From CAZKAP01 sp964550895 (GTDB lineage Bacteria; Bacteroidota; Bacteroidia; Flavobacteriales; Flavobacteriaceae), in assembly GCA_964550895.1 (NCBI GenBank), contig CAZKAP010000018.1:1-61385 (forward strand): a stretch of DNA of 61,385 nucleotides, written 5' to 3'. A model generated the notes under the pieces. The model ran no database searches. It had not been told where the DNA came from and worked only from the letters and a program-made list of their open reading frames with translations. Within the stretch, counting starts at the first letter, position 1; each line of letters begins with the position of its first letter. Positions 8,727 through 18,600 of this stretch are shown here, in pieces. The translations under genes were made by a program, and so were the position numbers.

Positions 8727-10992
8727 ATGATTCATTGCCCTACATTTCGCCCCGCTGTGCTCTCGCTATGCGCCGTCCTGATCCTATTTACCTCCTGTAC
8801 CGATAAAAAAACCGAAAGCATGGCATCCGACCAAGCCCGAACTCAGAAAGTTTATGAACCCAGGCCCTATGTTTTCGCCGACCGGGAATCCGAGATCGAA
8901 GGATTGATAGAGAAGATGACCCTCGAGGAGAAGGTGGGCATGCTGCATGCCCGGACCAAGTTCAATTCCGGCGGAGTGGAGCGTTTGGGCATACCCGAAC
9001 TCAAGATGACAGACGGCCCGCTGGGCATCCGGGAGGAGATTTCTGTCGATAGCTGGGCGCCCGCCGGCTGGGAGAACGNNNNNNNNNNCTACGTACTACC
9101 CCGCTGCCGGTGCCGTAGCGGCCACGTGGAACCCGGAACTCTCCTATACGATGGGCAACAGCGTGGGGCAGGAGGCCCGGGCAAGGCATAAGGATATGCT
9201 GCTCTCGCCGGCCATCAACATCATCCGAACTCCGCTCGGCGGCCGCACCTACGAATACTTCACGGAAGATCCTTTCCTGAACGCCCGCATGGCTGTACCC
9301 TTTGTGGTAGGCGTGCAGGACAACGATGTTATGGCTTGTGTAAAGCACTATGCCGTAAACAACCAGGAGACCAACCGGGATTACGTAGATGTATTCGTAG
9401 ACGAACGCACTCTGCGCGAGATTTATCTGCCTGCGTTTAGGGCCACCGTAGTTGAAGGCAACGCTTATGCGATGATGGGTGCCTACAACAAATTCCGCAG
9501 TGATTATCTCTGCGAGAACGATTACATGCTCAACACGGTATTGCGTGACGAATGGGATTTCCAGGGAGTCGTAGTGTCGGATTGGGCCGCAGTGCATTCC
9601 ACCGTAAAGTCCCTGGAGAACGGGCTCGATATCGAAATGGGTACAAACAAACCCTTTGACGAGTACTTTTTGGCCGACCCGCTGATCGCTGCGGCCAGGG
9701 CCGGCGAGATTGCCGAGGAGGAAATCGACAAGCACGTTCGACGGATTCTTCGCATGATGTATCAGGTTAAGGCCATCGACAGCGTTGGCCGGACGGAGGG
9801 CAGCCTGGCGACTGAAGCGCATTACAGGGATGCCTACGATATAGCTGCCGAGGCCATAGTGCTCCTGAAGAACGAGTCCGGTTTCCTGCCCCTGGATCTG
9901 GACGGAGTCCGGTCCATAGCTGTAATCGGCAATAACGCGGTTAAGAAGAATTCCCTGGCCGGATTCGGGGCCGGAGTCAAGACCCGAAGGGAGGTAACTC
10001 CGCTGGAAGGACTGAAGAACAGGCTGCCTGATGGCATAGAGGTAAATTTCGCCGAGGGCTACCTGGAGCGGTACTCAGAAAACAGCAACGAACAGCGAGG
10101 GGATATTACCCACAATGGGCCGGTACCTGTTAATGAGCTGGATCCCATAAAGCTCGAAGAGGCCCTGGAGGCCGCACGGAACTCCGATCGGGTGGTCATC
10201 TTTGCAGGCTCGAATCGCGACTTCGAAACGGAGGCCGCCGACCGTGTCGATCTCGGGCTTCCTTTTGCGCAGGAGGAATTGATCGAGCAGGTGATGGCGG
10301 TAAACCCAAATACAGTGGTCGTTATGATTGGAGGTGGTCCGTTCGACCTGAGAAGAGTCGAGGCGATGGCTCCCACCATCGTCTGGAGCTGGTTCAACGG
10401 TTCGGAAGGGGGGAATGCCCTGGCCGATGTACTCCTGGGCCATGTGAATCCATCGGGTAAGCTTCCGTGGACCATGCCTAAAAAACTGGAGGACTCTCCC
10501 GCCCATGCCACACAGAGCTTTCCCGGTGATGAAACCGTGACCTACAAGGAGGGTATACTGGTGGGTTATCGCTGGTTCGATACGAAGCAGGTGGAGCCGC
10601 TCTACCCATTTGGTTTCGGACTTTCCTATACGAATTTTGAAATTGAAGAGGTTCGCATCGACGAGAAATCATATGGAAAGGAAGATACCATCTGGGTCGA
10701 TGTGCGCGTGAAGAATACGGGCCAGGTCGATGGCAAGGAGGTCGTACAGGTGTATACTTCCAAACTCGATTCCCAGGTCGAACGGGCGGCCAAGGAACTC
10801 AAAGGCTTCAGGAAAGTGTCCGTTCCGGCTGGAGATTCCGCGGTAATCAGTATACCAATTGCGGTTTCTGATCTGGCGTACTACCGGGTTGACGATAAGC
10901 AGTGGGTAGTGGAGATGGGAACCTATGACATCCACGTGGGGAACTCCTCCAGGAATATTTCCAAGACCCTGACTGTTGAGGTCGTGGACTAG
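8727..10992 (+). CDS. GH3 beta-glucosidase-like lipoprotein (frame broken by assembly gap)
   Basis: The gene encodes a glycoside hydrolase family 3 enzyme of about 755 residues. It starts at an ATG that gives a lipoprotein signal peptide (lipobox LFTSC), so the enzyme is probably membrane-anchored. Beyond the gap the frame continues with TYYPAAGAVAATWNPEL, the HYAVNNQE motif, the nucleophile Asp in GVVVSDWAAVHS, the GH3 C-terminal domain (GFGLSYTNFE) and a fibronectin-III-like tail (VDVRVKNTGQVDGKEVVQVY). The ten N at 9079-9088 shift the frame; any multiple of three would restore it, so the gene is likely intact. Its TAG overlaps the proA stop on the other strand by four bases. Confidence 0.92.
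9079..9088. other. Assembly gap inside the GH3 gene
   Basis: Ten N sit between ...GWEN and TYYPAAG... of the beta-glucosidase. The upstream frame ends with one base of a codon and the downstream frame needs one N before CT, so the true gap must be a multiple of three. Ten is therefore a placeholder, not a measured length. Confidence 0.9.
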
Positions 10993-12188
10993 GATCGTAT
11001 GTGACCATCTCCAAATACGTAGTACTTGTTGGTGACCAGTTCTTTGAGTCCCAGTGGGCCGCGGTGGTGCAACTTATCGGTGCTGATCGCCAATTCGGCA
11101 CCGACTCCCATTTGTCCACCATCCGTAAACCGGGTGGAGGCGTTTTGATAGACCGCAGCGCAGTCCACACCGTCCATAAAGGCGATAGCTGTCTGGTGGT
11201 CCTCGGTCATGATGGCGACTGAATGTCCTCCAGAATATAGGTTGATTTTATGTACGGCCTCTTCGGGGCCCCCGACCAACCCGACTACACACTTCATGGC
11301 CAGAAACTCTTCCTCCCAGATCGACTCACCGGGTATTACAGGGCGCTCGCTCAACACTTCCCCTGCACCCTGGTCCACCAGGAGTTCCACACCGTGCTCC
11401 GAGAGCAGGGCATCCAGTTCGCGTAAGCGTTTATTCAGGTCTTCGAGATCGGTGTCGATCAAGATTTTATCCAGGGCGTTGCAAGCTGATATTTTATGGG
11501 TTTTGGCGTTGAGAATGACTTCCAGGCTCTTCTTCCAATCGGCCTCCTGGTGAACATAAAGGAAGTTATTTCCTCGTCCGCTCACCAAAACTGCGCAGCT
11601 CGCATTTTCTTTTACAAAGCGAATGAGTTTCTCTCCGCCCCGGGGAACGATCAGATCGAGCGGTTGGTCCGGATCTTTCAGGAATTCCTGTGTCCGTTCG
11701 CGATCCATTTCCAGTAACTGAATACAGTCCTTCGACAATCCGTGTTTTTCCAGGGCGCGGTGCCAGAATTCCACGAGTATCCGATTGCTGTTCAGGGCCT
11801 CCTTCCCGCCTTTCAGTAAGATGTTGTTGTTGGCCTTAAAGGCAAGAACAGCAGCCTCTACGGTCACATCAGGGCGGGATTCGTATATAATCAGTATGGT
11901 TCCGAAGGGCGCCGTCCGATTGATGATCCGCAGACCCGTGTCCAGTTCGCGTAGGGAGATCTCCTGGTTTACGGGATCAGGCTGCTCGCGAACTTCGCGT
12001 ACCGCCTGTATCATCTGGTCAATCTTCTTCTGATTGACTACCAATCGGTCGTATAAGGCCTGATCTTCCCGATCGAAGGTGTTCAGGTCGATTTGGTTGG
12101 CCCGCAACAATTCATCCCGGTGGGTGTCGAGCATGTTCTCCATCTCGGACAATACCCGATTTTTGAGTTCGGTATCTAAGAGTTTCAT
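10989..12188 (-). CDS. proA: Glutamate-5-semialdehyde dehydrogenase (gamma-glutamyl phosphate reductase)
   Basis: ProA reduces gamma-glutamyl phosphate with NADPH, the second step of proline synthesis. The 399-residue product has the aldehyde-dehydrogenase fold: PFGTILIIYESRPDVTVEA near residue 95, the KGGKEA motif, LIVPRGGEKLI, and the catalytic cysteine in KISACNALDKIL. The ATG at 12188 lies five bases past the proB stop; a TTG at 12197 would overlap it. The order proB-proA and tight spacing indicate an operon. It ends tail to tail with the GH3 gene. Confidence 0.95.
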   Translation of the reverse strand: MKLLDTELKNRVLSEMENMLDTHRDELLRANQIDLNTFDREDQALYDRLVVNQKKIDQMIQAVREVREQPDPVNQEISLRELDTGLRIINRTAPFGTILIIYESRPDVTVEAAVLAFKANNNILLKGGKEALNSNRILVEFWHRALEKHGLSKDCIQLLEMDRERTQEFLKDPDQPLDLIVPRGGEKLIRFVKENASCAVLVSGRGNNFLYVHQEADWKKSLEVILNAKTHKISACNALDKILIDTDLEDLNKRLRELDALLSEHGVELLVDQGAGEVLSERPVIPGESIWEEEFLAMKCVVGLVGGPEEAVHKINLYSGGHSVAIMTEDHQTAIAFMDGVDCAAVYQNASTRFTDGGQMGVGAELAISTDKLHHRGPLGLKELVTNKYYVFGDGHIRS

Positions 12189-12193
12189 GAGGT

Positions 12194-12964
12194 TCAATGC
12201 GAAATTTTGGTTCCTACTTTCTTTCCTTCGATGAGGTCGATAAGAATATTCTCTTTCTTGCCATTGACGATAAACGAGGTGATGTCTCTGGCCGCCGCCT
12301 TTTGGGCATAGCCCAGCTTGGTTCTCATGCCCCCGCGACCCTCACCTTCCTGCTTGTGGTTTTCCTGTATGTACGTATTGAGTTCTTCGTCGGGGGAAAC
12401 TTCCTTGATTACACGGGAATCCTCGTGGTCGGGATGACCGTTAAAAAGCCCGTCTATATCCGTCATCAAAATAAATTTGTCGGCATTAGTGAGCTGTGCG
12501 ATAAGCATGGCCAGTTCGTCGTTGTCGGAAAACATGGAATTTTTGACCGACACGGCGTCGTCCTCATTGGCAATGGGGATGACTCCTTCCGATAGTAGTC
12601 CCTCTATGCAGGAAATCATGTTTTCCCGATGGATGCCCGGATTGAAATCTCGCTTGGTGGGGAGCACCTGCGCACACTTCATGCCGTAATCGTGAAACAT
12701 GTTGTAATACAGCCGCATTACTCTGGGCTGTCCGATGGCGGAATACACCTGTCTTCGCTGGGCCTTATTGGATATTTTCGATTTGCCGAGCACCTCCTTG
12801 CCGGCGATGACAGACCCTGAGGAAACGAGTATACTCATGATATCCCGTTCGTACAATTCGGCGATCTGATGCACCAGATTCTGAAGGAAGGGCCGGACGA
12901 TACGGTTATCCTTATTGGTCATTACATTGGTTCCCACCTTAATGACCACCAATTCTTTATGCAT
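12194..12964 (-). CDS. proB: Glutamate 5-kinase without PUA domain
   Basis: ProB phosphorylates glutamate, the first and usually feedback-regulated step of proline synthesis. From the ATG at 12964 the protein has 256 residues and matches the amino-acid-kinase domain: VIKVGTNVMT, LVSSGSVIAGKEVLG, the NEDDAVSV loop, FSDNDELAMLIAQL, LMTDIDGLF and the GMRTKLGYAQKA phosphate-binding region. The C-terminal PUA domain of the E. coli enzyme is absent, as in many Bacteroidota. Codons upstream to 13021 are open but unlikely to be translated. It is transcribed first in the proBA operon. Confidence 0.95.
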   Translation of the reverse strand: MHKELVVIKVGTNVMTNKDNRIVRPFLQNLVHQIAELYERDIMSILVSSGSVIAGKEVLGKSKISNKAQRRQVYSAIGQPRVMRLYYNMFHDYGMKCAQVLPTKRDFNPGIHRENMISCIEGLLSEGVIPIANEDDAVSVKNSMFSDNDELAMLIAQLTNADKFILMTDIDGLFNGHPDHEDSRVIKEVSPDEELNTYIQENHKQEGEGRGGMRTKLGYAQKAAARDITSFIVNGKKENILIDLIEGKKVGTKISH

Positions 12965-13075
12965 AAGTGGGTTTTCGATGCCTGCTAGCCAAACCCTGCG
13001 TGCAAGCTGGAGGCCTGTCAAGGCCTGGCAAAACTGCCTGGCCTATGGCATCATTAGAGTAATTATGAAATGGGA

Positions 13076-13267
13076 TCAGATAAACAGATTGCAATCCTGA
13101 CAGTCCTTCACCTCCCCGTAATAGGTTTCCCTGTATTTGTGCAGGGTGCGCATGGGCAGGCCCATGAAGTATTGCCGGATGTAGATTACCTTGGTGGTGA
13201 GCTCTCCCATCTTACGACTGTATCTTTTTTCAGTCTTGGTTTTTCGCTTTACGCTAATAAATTGCAT
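13076..13267 (-). CDS. Small basic protein linked to rpsU, unknown function
   Basis: This 63-residue protein starts 22 bases after the rpsU stop and probably shares its transcript. The first 18 residues are lysine/arginine-rich. The C-terminal part contains KVIYIRQYFMGLPMRTL followed by YRETYYGEVKDCQDCN, with a CxxC pair near the end that could bind a metal. A second start at MGELTTK is possible. I do not recognise the family. An imperfect hairpin (13023-13044, 8-bp stem with one mismatch) follows the stop and may end the transcript. Confidence 0.6.
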   Translation of the reverse strand: MQFISVKRKTKTEKRYSRKMGELTTKVIYIRQYFMGLPMRTLHKYRETYYGEVKDCQDCNLFI

Positions 13268-13289
13268 GACTTTCGTTTTCTTTGATGAA

Positions 13290-13487
13290 TTATTGATTAT
13301 CCTGTTGATTCAGATATTGCTCCCGATAGCTGGCTTTCTCTTTATTCTTCCTCCTTTTGACCGAGTCCTTGGTGAACTCCCTGCGTTCCCGGATTTCTTC
13401 CACGAGCTTGGTGGATCTTCTCTTTCTCTTATAACGCTTGAGCGCGCGATCTATGTTTTCGTCTTTTTTGACTTCTATCTTTAACAT
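13290..13487 (-). CDS. rpsU: 30S ribosomal protein bS21
   Basis: The 65-residue product matches bS21: an N-terminal strand MLKIEVKKDENIDRALKRYKRK, then a long basic helix with EIRERREFTKDSVKRRKNKEK. The length is normal for Bacteroidota. bS21 binds near the anti-Shine-Dalgarno region of 16S rRNA during initiation. The 270-base leader upstream holds a perfect TAnnTTTG promoter element at 13708-13715 and no other gene. Confidence 0.95.
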   Translation of the reverse strand: MLKIEVKKDENIDRALKRYKRKRRSTKLVEEIRERREFTKDSVKRRKNKEKASYREQYLNQQDNQ

Positions 13488-13707
13488 GCTATTTTTTTGT
13501 GTGAATATTTTCAGGCTGGGTGGCCTGTAGCCGTCAGTACCTGTTTCCTTGCGGAATCTGAGGTGGATGCTTACCGGTGCCGGACCGATAACTGATGTCA
13601 GAAAAGGGTGGGAGGAATGAATTTGTTCGGTTGATTCCGAAATACCAGGTATTGAAAAGTAAGTATACGCGTATTGCGTGTTTCGTGCTGTTTCAAATTC
13701 ATCGTTG

Positions 13708-13715
13708 CAAAAGTA
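13708..13715 (-). promoter_or_regulatory. Candidate -7 promoter element for rpsU
   Basis: On the minus strand TACTTTTG is a perfect match to the Bacteroidota -7 consensus TAnnTTTG. It lies about 220 bases upstream of the rpsU start, implying a long 5' leader. No clear -33 TTG is present at the usual distance, so it is a candidate only. Confidence 0.45.
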
Positions 13716-13756
13716 CGAAAAACCCTTGAAATGTTAAAATTGACCACCCCGGACGC

Positions 13757-13996
13757 CTAGTATTCGCTGATGGGCATAAAGCCACCCATGGACTCGATGC
13801 CCATATATACGGCAAATGCCGCTGCTATGATTCCGACCAGGATCAGGAAAAGGGTTCTTTTAATTCCTTTTTTAACCGGGCTCTGGTGAGCCTGTTCATC
13901 TTCATTTTGTAATGTAAAGATGGTCAGAACCACGGCCGTCCCCACGCTCAGCATACAGACCACTCCGATCAGATAAATGAGGGTTCGATCTGCCAT
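13757..13996 (-). CDS. Small two-helix membrane protein
   Basis: This 79-residue protein has two hydrophobic helices (about residues 6-27 and 47-66) joined by an acidic/basic linker (LQNEDEQAHQSPVKKGIKR). I do not recognise a named family. It starts one base after the stop of the preceding 56-residue membrane protein, so the two form a pair that may interact in the inner membrane. Confidence 0.6.
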   Translation of the reverse strand: MADRTLIYLIGVVCMLSVGTAVVLTIFTLQNEDEQAHQSPVKKGIKRTLFLILVGIIAAAFAVYMGIESMGGFMPISEY

Positions 13997-13997
13997 G

Positions 13998-14168
13998 TTA
14001 TTTTTGGGTTTTCAGGGTTCGGAGGTACACGCCCAGAATTAATATAGACGGAACCCAAATAGATACGTACTGCCCGGCTTCTGTGAGTCCGGCAAACCAG
14101 AGGATTACCGAAAAGAGAAAACTGATAAAGGCCGAAAACAGGATGAGATAATCGGACTTGTTTAACAT
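13998..14168 (-). CDS. Very small two-helix membrane protein
   Basis: From the ATG at 14168 (MLNKSDYL...) the product has 56 residues with two hydrophobic helices separated by a short GLTEAGQY loop and a short basic tail. Family and function are unknown. It is the first gene of a two-gene unit with the 79-residue membrane protein. A GACCTTTG sequence at 14179-14186 on the minus strand is one mismatch from the -7 consensus and close enough to serve it. Confidence 0.55.
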   Translation of the reverse strand: MLNKSDYLILFSAFISFLFSVILWFAGLTEAGQYVSIWVPSILILGVYLRTLKTQK

Positions 14169-14198
14169 AGTAATTTTTGTGCAAAGGTCGGAAAACAC

Positions 14199-14640
14199 GA
14201 TTGCAATAAATTGAATATGAATAGATTGTAATTTTGTTAAAAATGCCTTATGAAAAATTTAAGGTATGAGTCGGTTGGTTTATGTTAAACAAAATGGAGG
14301 GGTTTTCTACTTCGATCGTTGAGTGCGAGAGCAATGGAGCTGCGTGAAGCGTGAAATAAGGTGTAAAAATCGTTTGCGGAAAGCCCTGTTCGAACGGGGC
14401 GGGCTTGTTAATACTATGCTAATAGTTCAGTGTCCTCTCTCCTTATCATAAGGTCCAAACGTGGATCTTTAGCATAGTTATTGAAAAATAAGCGGTCTCG
14501 AGCCGACGAAGCACTGTATGCTGTATATCAATTCATCCCACTTCATCTGAGATAATCGATTTTCAATATTTCTTCCCAACCATTTAGCTAGTAGCAAGCA
14601 AGTTATGTTTAAAGCCCTGTTGCCAAGGTTGTTTACATTT
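14199..14640. other. AT-rich intergenic region with inverted repeats
   Basis: No credible gene lies in these 440 bases. Two structures stand out. A hairpin at 14381-14406 has AAGCCC/GGGCTT arms and an inner GTTCGAAC palindrome. An inverted repeat has arms at 14410-14422 and 14469-14482 (ACTATGCTAA against TTAGCATAGT) separated by 46 bases. The region precedes a protease remnant and looks like decayed sequence. Confidence 0.5.
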
Positions 14641-14943
14641 TATTCAGGTCGGGATTTAACACCCATTCTTTAGCAGGTTTGTGCGGGAATGATTCAGGAT
14701 TATGGATTCGGTACCATAGTCGGGGAAGAGACCGGCGACCATCCGTCCCTGCATGCATCCCGGTTTTCTTTAACGTTACCGAATACCGGAGTTTCTGCAA
14801 GTGTTCCCAAGGGGTATATGGTCCGCGTCAGCGGGAATACCGACCTTAGGGGAGTCGTTCCCGATATAAAGGGAAAAGAGTATCTTGGTGATGAGGAAGA
14901 CGAAATACTTGACACTCTTTTAAAGCTCCTGGAATCAGGCTAA
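14641..14943 (+). pseudogene. Remnant of an S41-type (tail-specific) protease C-terminus
   Basis: From 14689 an open frame of 84 residues reads MIQDYGFGTIVGEETGD, then a Pro/Gly-rich strand, a VPKGYMVRVSG stretch and RGVVPDIKGKEYL. This matches the C-terminal end of S41 (C-terminal-processing) peptidases, just past the catalytic serine region. The upstream sequence has an in-frame TAG at 14671 and no recognisable PDZ or catalytic core. It is best read as the degraded 3' end of a longer gene. A short functional protein cannot be excluded but is less likely. Confidence 0.6.
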
Positions 14944-14969
14944 TAGGTGCTTCCCGTTAAAGTCATTTC

Positions 14970-15422
14970 ATGATTGAGATTATCCCCGTACGGGAGCACC
15001 CGGAAACCAGGGATGCCGCTATAGCGTACTTTCAAAGATCCTGGCCGGATGTGCTTCCGGTGCTTTATCAGGACAGCATCACCCACTGCATCGACGCGGC
15101 CAACCCCCTACCTCAGTGGTACCTGCTTCTCAAAGACGGTACGACCATCGGGTGTGCCGGACTGATCACCAATGACTTCATAAGTAGGGGTGAGCTGTAC
15201 CCCTGGTTATGTGCCCTTTTTATTGAGGAATCCCAAAGAGGAAAGGGGTACCCGAAATATCTCTTTGATCGCATTCGAAAAGATGCACATGCTTTTGGTT
15301 TCCCGAAGCTGTATCTGTGTACGGAGCACAATTCCTATTATGAGAGATACGGTTTCCGGTTCATTGGAAATGGGTATCATCCCTGGGGTGAAGCATCGCG
15401 GATTTATGAGATTGGGACCTAG
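14970..15422 (+). CDS. GNAT family N-acetyltransferase
   Basis: This 150-residue protein matches the GNAT fold. The acetyl-CoA-binding segment is ALFIEESQRGKGYPKYLFD (motif A, R/Q-x-x-G-K-G). It is followed by a LYLCTEHNSYYERYGFRFIG motif B in which the paired tyrosines are typical of the catalytic region. WYLLLKDGTTIGCAGL is the preceding beta-strand pair. The substrate is unknown; small GNATs of this type acetylate amines or protein N-termini. It begins 26 bases after the protease remnant. Confidence 0.9.
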   Translation: MIEIIPVREHPETRDAAIAYFQRSWPDVLPVLYQDSITHCIDAANPLPQWYLLLKDGTTIGCAGLITNDFISRGELYPWLCALFIEESQRGKGYPKYLFDRIRKDAHAFGFPKLYLCTEHNSYYERYGFRFIGNGYHPWGEASRIYEIGT

Positions 15423-15524
15423 ATGAGGGACGGGCACTAAATGGGTCGTTGTACTAGTAAGGAAATAGTACCGGTAGCCCTAAATTGAGATTGAGTCCAA
15501 GCCGCCTTATTAATTCGCACAATC

Positions 15525-15589
15525 CTTAAAATCGTCATCGCAGTTCTTAAACTTTTATAAAATTCTTAAGGTTTTCGTTTTGGTCTTAA
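15525..15589. repeat. Four phased CTTAA boxes upstream of the giant surface-protein gene
   Basis: CTTAA occurs at 15525, 15546, 15565 and 15585, i.e. spaced 21, 19 and 20 bases (two helical turns). The last three have similar flanks (TTCTTAA, TTCTTAA, GTCTTAA). They lie 57-121 bases upstream of the ATG at 15646, where regulator binding would be expected. No perfect TAnnTTTG element is seen beside them. Confidence 0.45.
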
Positions 15590-15645
15590 GGCTGAATTCT
15601 GTTACTTCCCCAAAAAAAACCTTATACCTAAAGAATACACGATTA

Positions 15646-18600
15646 ATGCCCCAAAGACTATTCGGATTAGTATTCCAGTGTATACTGCTGGCATTACTGT
15701 TCATATATCACTCTACACAGGCCCAGACTACGGTATGGTCAGATATGAACGAAAATCAGAACTACGAGGCCAAGGGAGAATCGGGCTTCGTACAGGCCGG
15801 CGATAAATTTTACATACTCGGCGGGCTTGAAAATAACGACGTATATGAATACGACGTAGCCAACGACACCTGGGCTCTGGTTTCCCAGGCCCCTTATCGA
15901 ATCAATCACTTTCAACCCGTATACTACCAAGGCTACATTTGGGTGATCGGTGCCTTAAAGTTCTTTGAGTTTCCGACCACGGAACCTACCGAATATGTCT
16001 GGTTATTTGATCCGATAACCAAGGAATGGATACAGGGGCCGGAGATCCCACCGGGAAGGAGGCGAGGTGCTGCAGGACTTGTAACCTACAATGACAAATT
16101 TTACTTCCTGGCCGGATCCACCAATGGCCATAATGGGGGCTATGTGGCCTGGGTGGATGAATTTGACCCGGAAACCGGACAATGGAGGCAACTGCCCGAT
16201 GCTCCGACACCCAGGGATCACTTCTATGCGGTAGTCGCAGAGGACAAGATTTACAATGTCGCTGGGCGTTGGTCCGGGGGTATTGGCGGATTTTATGAGC
16301 CGCTGATCTCCGAGGTAGATGTGTTCGATTTGACTACGGAACAATGGACCACTCTTCCGGCTTCTCAAAACCTGCCCACTCCCAGAGCGGGTGCCCCTGT
16401 AGCCGTATTTGAAGGCCAAATAATGGTCATGGGTGGGGAAGTGTTTCAGGCTAATGTATACGGCGTCGAGGTAAACGAGACCGCCCTGCAGCTCACCGAA
16501 GCGTATAACCTCATCAACCAGACCTGGTCACGTCTTCCGGATACCCAGTTTCAGCGGCACGGGGTTCCAGCCGTGGTGTCGGATAACGCCGTTTACCTGG
16601 CTTCCGGGGCGAGTGACTGGGCGGCGGCCCCACCACAGAAGAATATCGAATTCTATGGAACGAATGAACCCGATTTACAGGAGCTGAGTAGAAGTGAATT
16701 GGTCGTACCGGATCAGGTCTTTTTCGGAAGTACGGGGATTCGGGACATTACAGTTGCTGCGGCAAATGGGAATACGGGAGTGTATATCGATAGGGTCGAG
16801 ATCCTGGGAGCCGGCTCGGCAAATTATTCGATAACCGGTGGCGACTTGAGCGGCAAGTTTCTGAAATCGGGAGCACAGGCAACTATTTCGGTTACATCCA
16901 ACCCTGGGAATGACGGTCAATCGGCTACCCTCAGGATATACAGAACGGAAAGCGAGTTTGCAGAGGTTGCCCTGGAAACGAATCCCCTGGTGAATCCCGG
17001 TGATCAAGCCCATACGACCGCAGATGTAATAAACCTGCAAATCCAGAACCTGGATGTTTCCCATACCTATACCTATCAGGCTACCGGACTGCCGGCAGGA
17101 CTCTCCATTTCTCCTGATCAGCCCACAATCTCGGGGGTGATCGGTTCAGATGCGTATATGTCATCGCCTTACCCTGTTGTGGTTACCGCTACAAATACCG
17201 ACTCCCAGGAACAGTTTACTATTTCCTTTGCCTGGACGGTGTTCAATGAACTCGATATACAGGTGCAGCCCATCATGGAAATGGAGTCTCGTGAAGGGGA
17301 CCTGATTGAATTTTCGGTTAGTGCCACCGGAGGGTTGGAAGTAGAGGATTTCCAGTATGTTCTTTCCGGTCAGCCAGCCGGTATTTCCATTAGTAATACG
17401 GGACAGATTAGTGGAACCCTGGCCGATGGCAGCTCACAGGGAGGTAACGGAGCCGGGAACTATTCCCCTCAGGTAACCGTTTCCAAACCCAGCTCTGGCC
17501 CTGTTGAGATCAGCTTTAGTTGGCAGGTGGATTCCAGGGAAGAGGGTGTGGATCGCATTGTACTTGTAAATGCAGATGCGGAAGAAGACATACTGGAGAT
17601 CACCGATCAGTTGGAAATTGCCCAGGATCGGGTCCAGGGCATTAACCTCAATGTCCGTGCAGATACGAATCCCGAAGTTGTGGGAAGCGTGCGACTGGAA
17701 TTGCAGGGGCCGGTTACGGGGAATCGAATTGAAAATGTGGCGCCTTATGCCTTGTTTGGCGATTTGTCCGGTGATTATTTCGGTGAATTACTTCCTCTTG
17801 GGAATTATACGATCACCGTGGTGGCTTACTCCGAACCGAATCAGCAAGGGCAGGCTTATCCTGAGTTAGTCAAGTCGTTTTCCATAGTCAATACACCCAC
17901 GGTACAGTATCAGATTGTGGCCAGTGCTGGAGTAGGGGGGAGAATTGATCCCAATGGAACCCTTGCCCTGGAAGAGGGGAGTGATCAGAGTTTTACTATC
18001 GTGGCCGATGAGGGCTATCGCATTTCAGATGTCCGGGTCGATGGTAACTCTCAGGGAGTGATTGGAAGCTACGACTTCATTAACGTTTCTCAAAATCACT
18101 CCATTGAAGCGATCTTTGAGCCCATCCCTGAATATCCTATTGTTTCCTCATCCGTAACGGGGGGGAGCATCACCCCCGAAGGAACCACCCAGGTAAGCGA
18201 AGGGGAAAATCAGCTCTACACCATAGCAGCAGACGTGGGATACCGTATACTGGATGTCCTTGTCGACGAGGTGTCGGTAGGCGCGGTCAACTCTTACGTA
18301 TTTATCAATGTGACTCAGCCCCACACCATAGAGGCCACTTTTGAACGTATTCCCATATATACCATTCTTTCCTCTGCGGGCAGTGGAGGAACTATCGATC
18401 CCGAGGGAACCATCGACATACCGGAAGGTGACAGCCAGGTGTTCACCATTACTCCCAATCTGGGATTCCAAATCCTGGACGTGCTCGTGGACGGCCAGTC
18501 ACAGGGAGCTTTGGACAGCTATGAATTCAGTGGAATAAATCAGAATCATACCATAGAAGCGAGTTACGAGCAAATTCCCACTTTCGATATTGCTGCAGAG

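Noticed and set aside
14381..14406. tRNA-like T-arm (GTTCGAAC)
   Set aside because: The flanking bases do not form the T-stem on either strand, and no acceptor, D or anticodon arm can be built around it.
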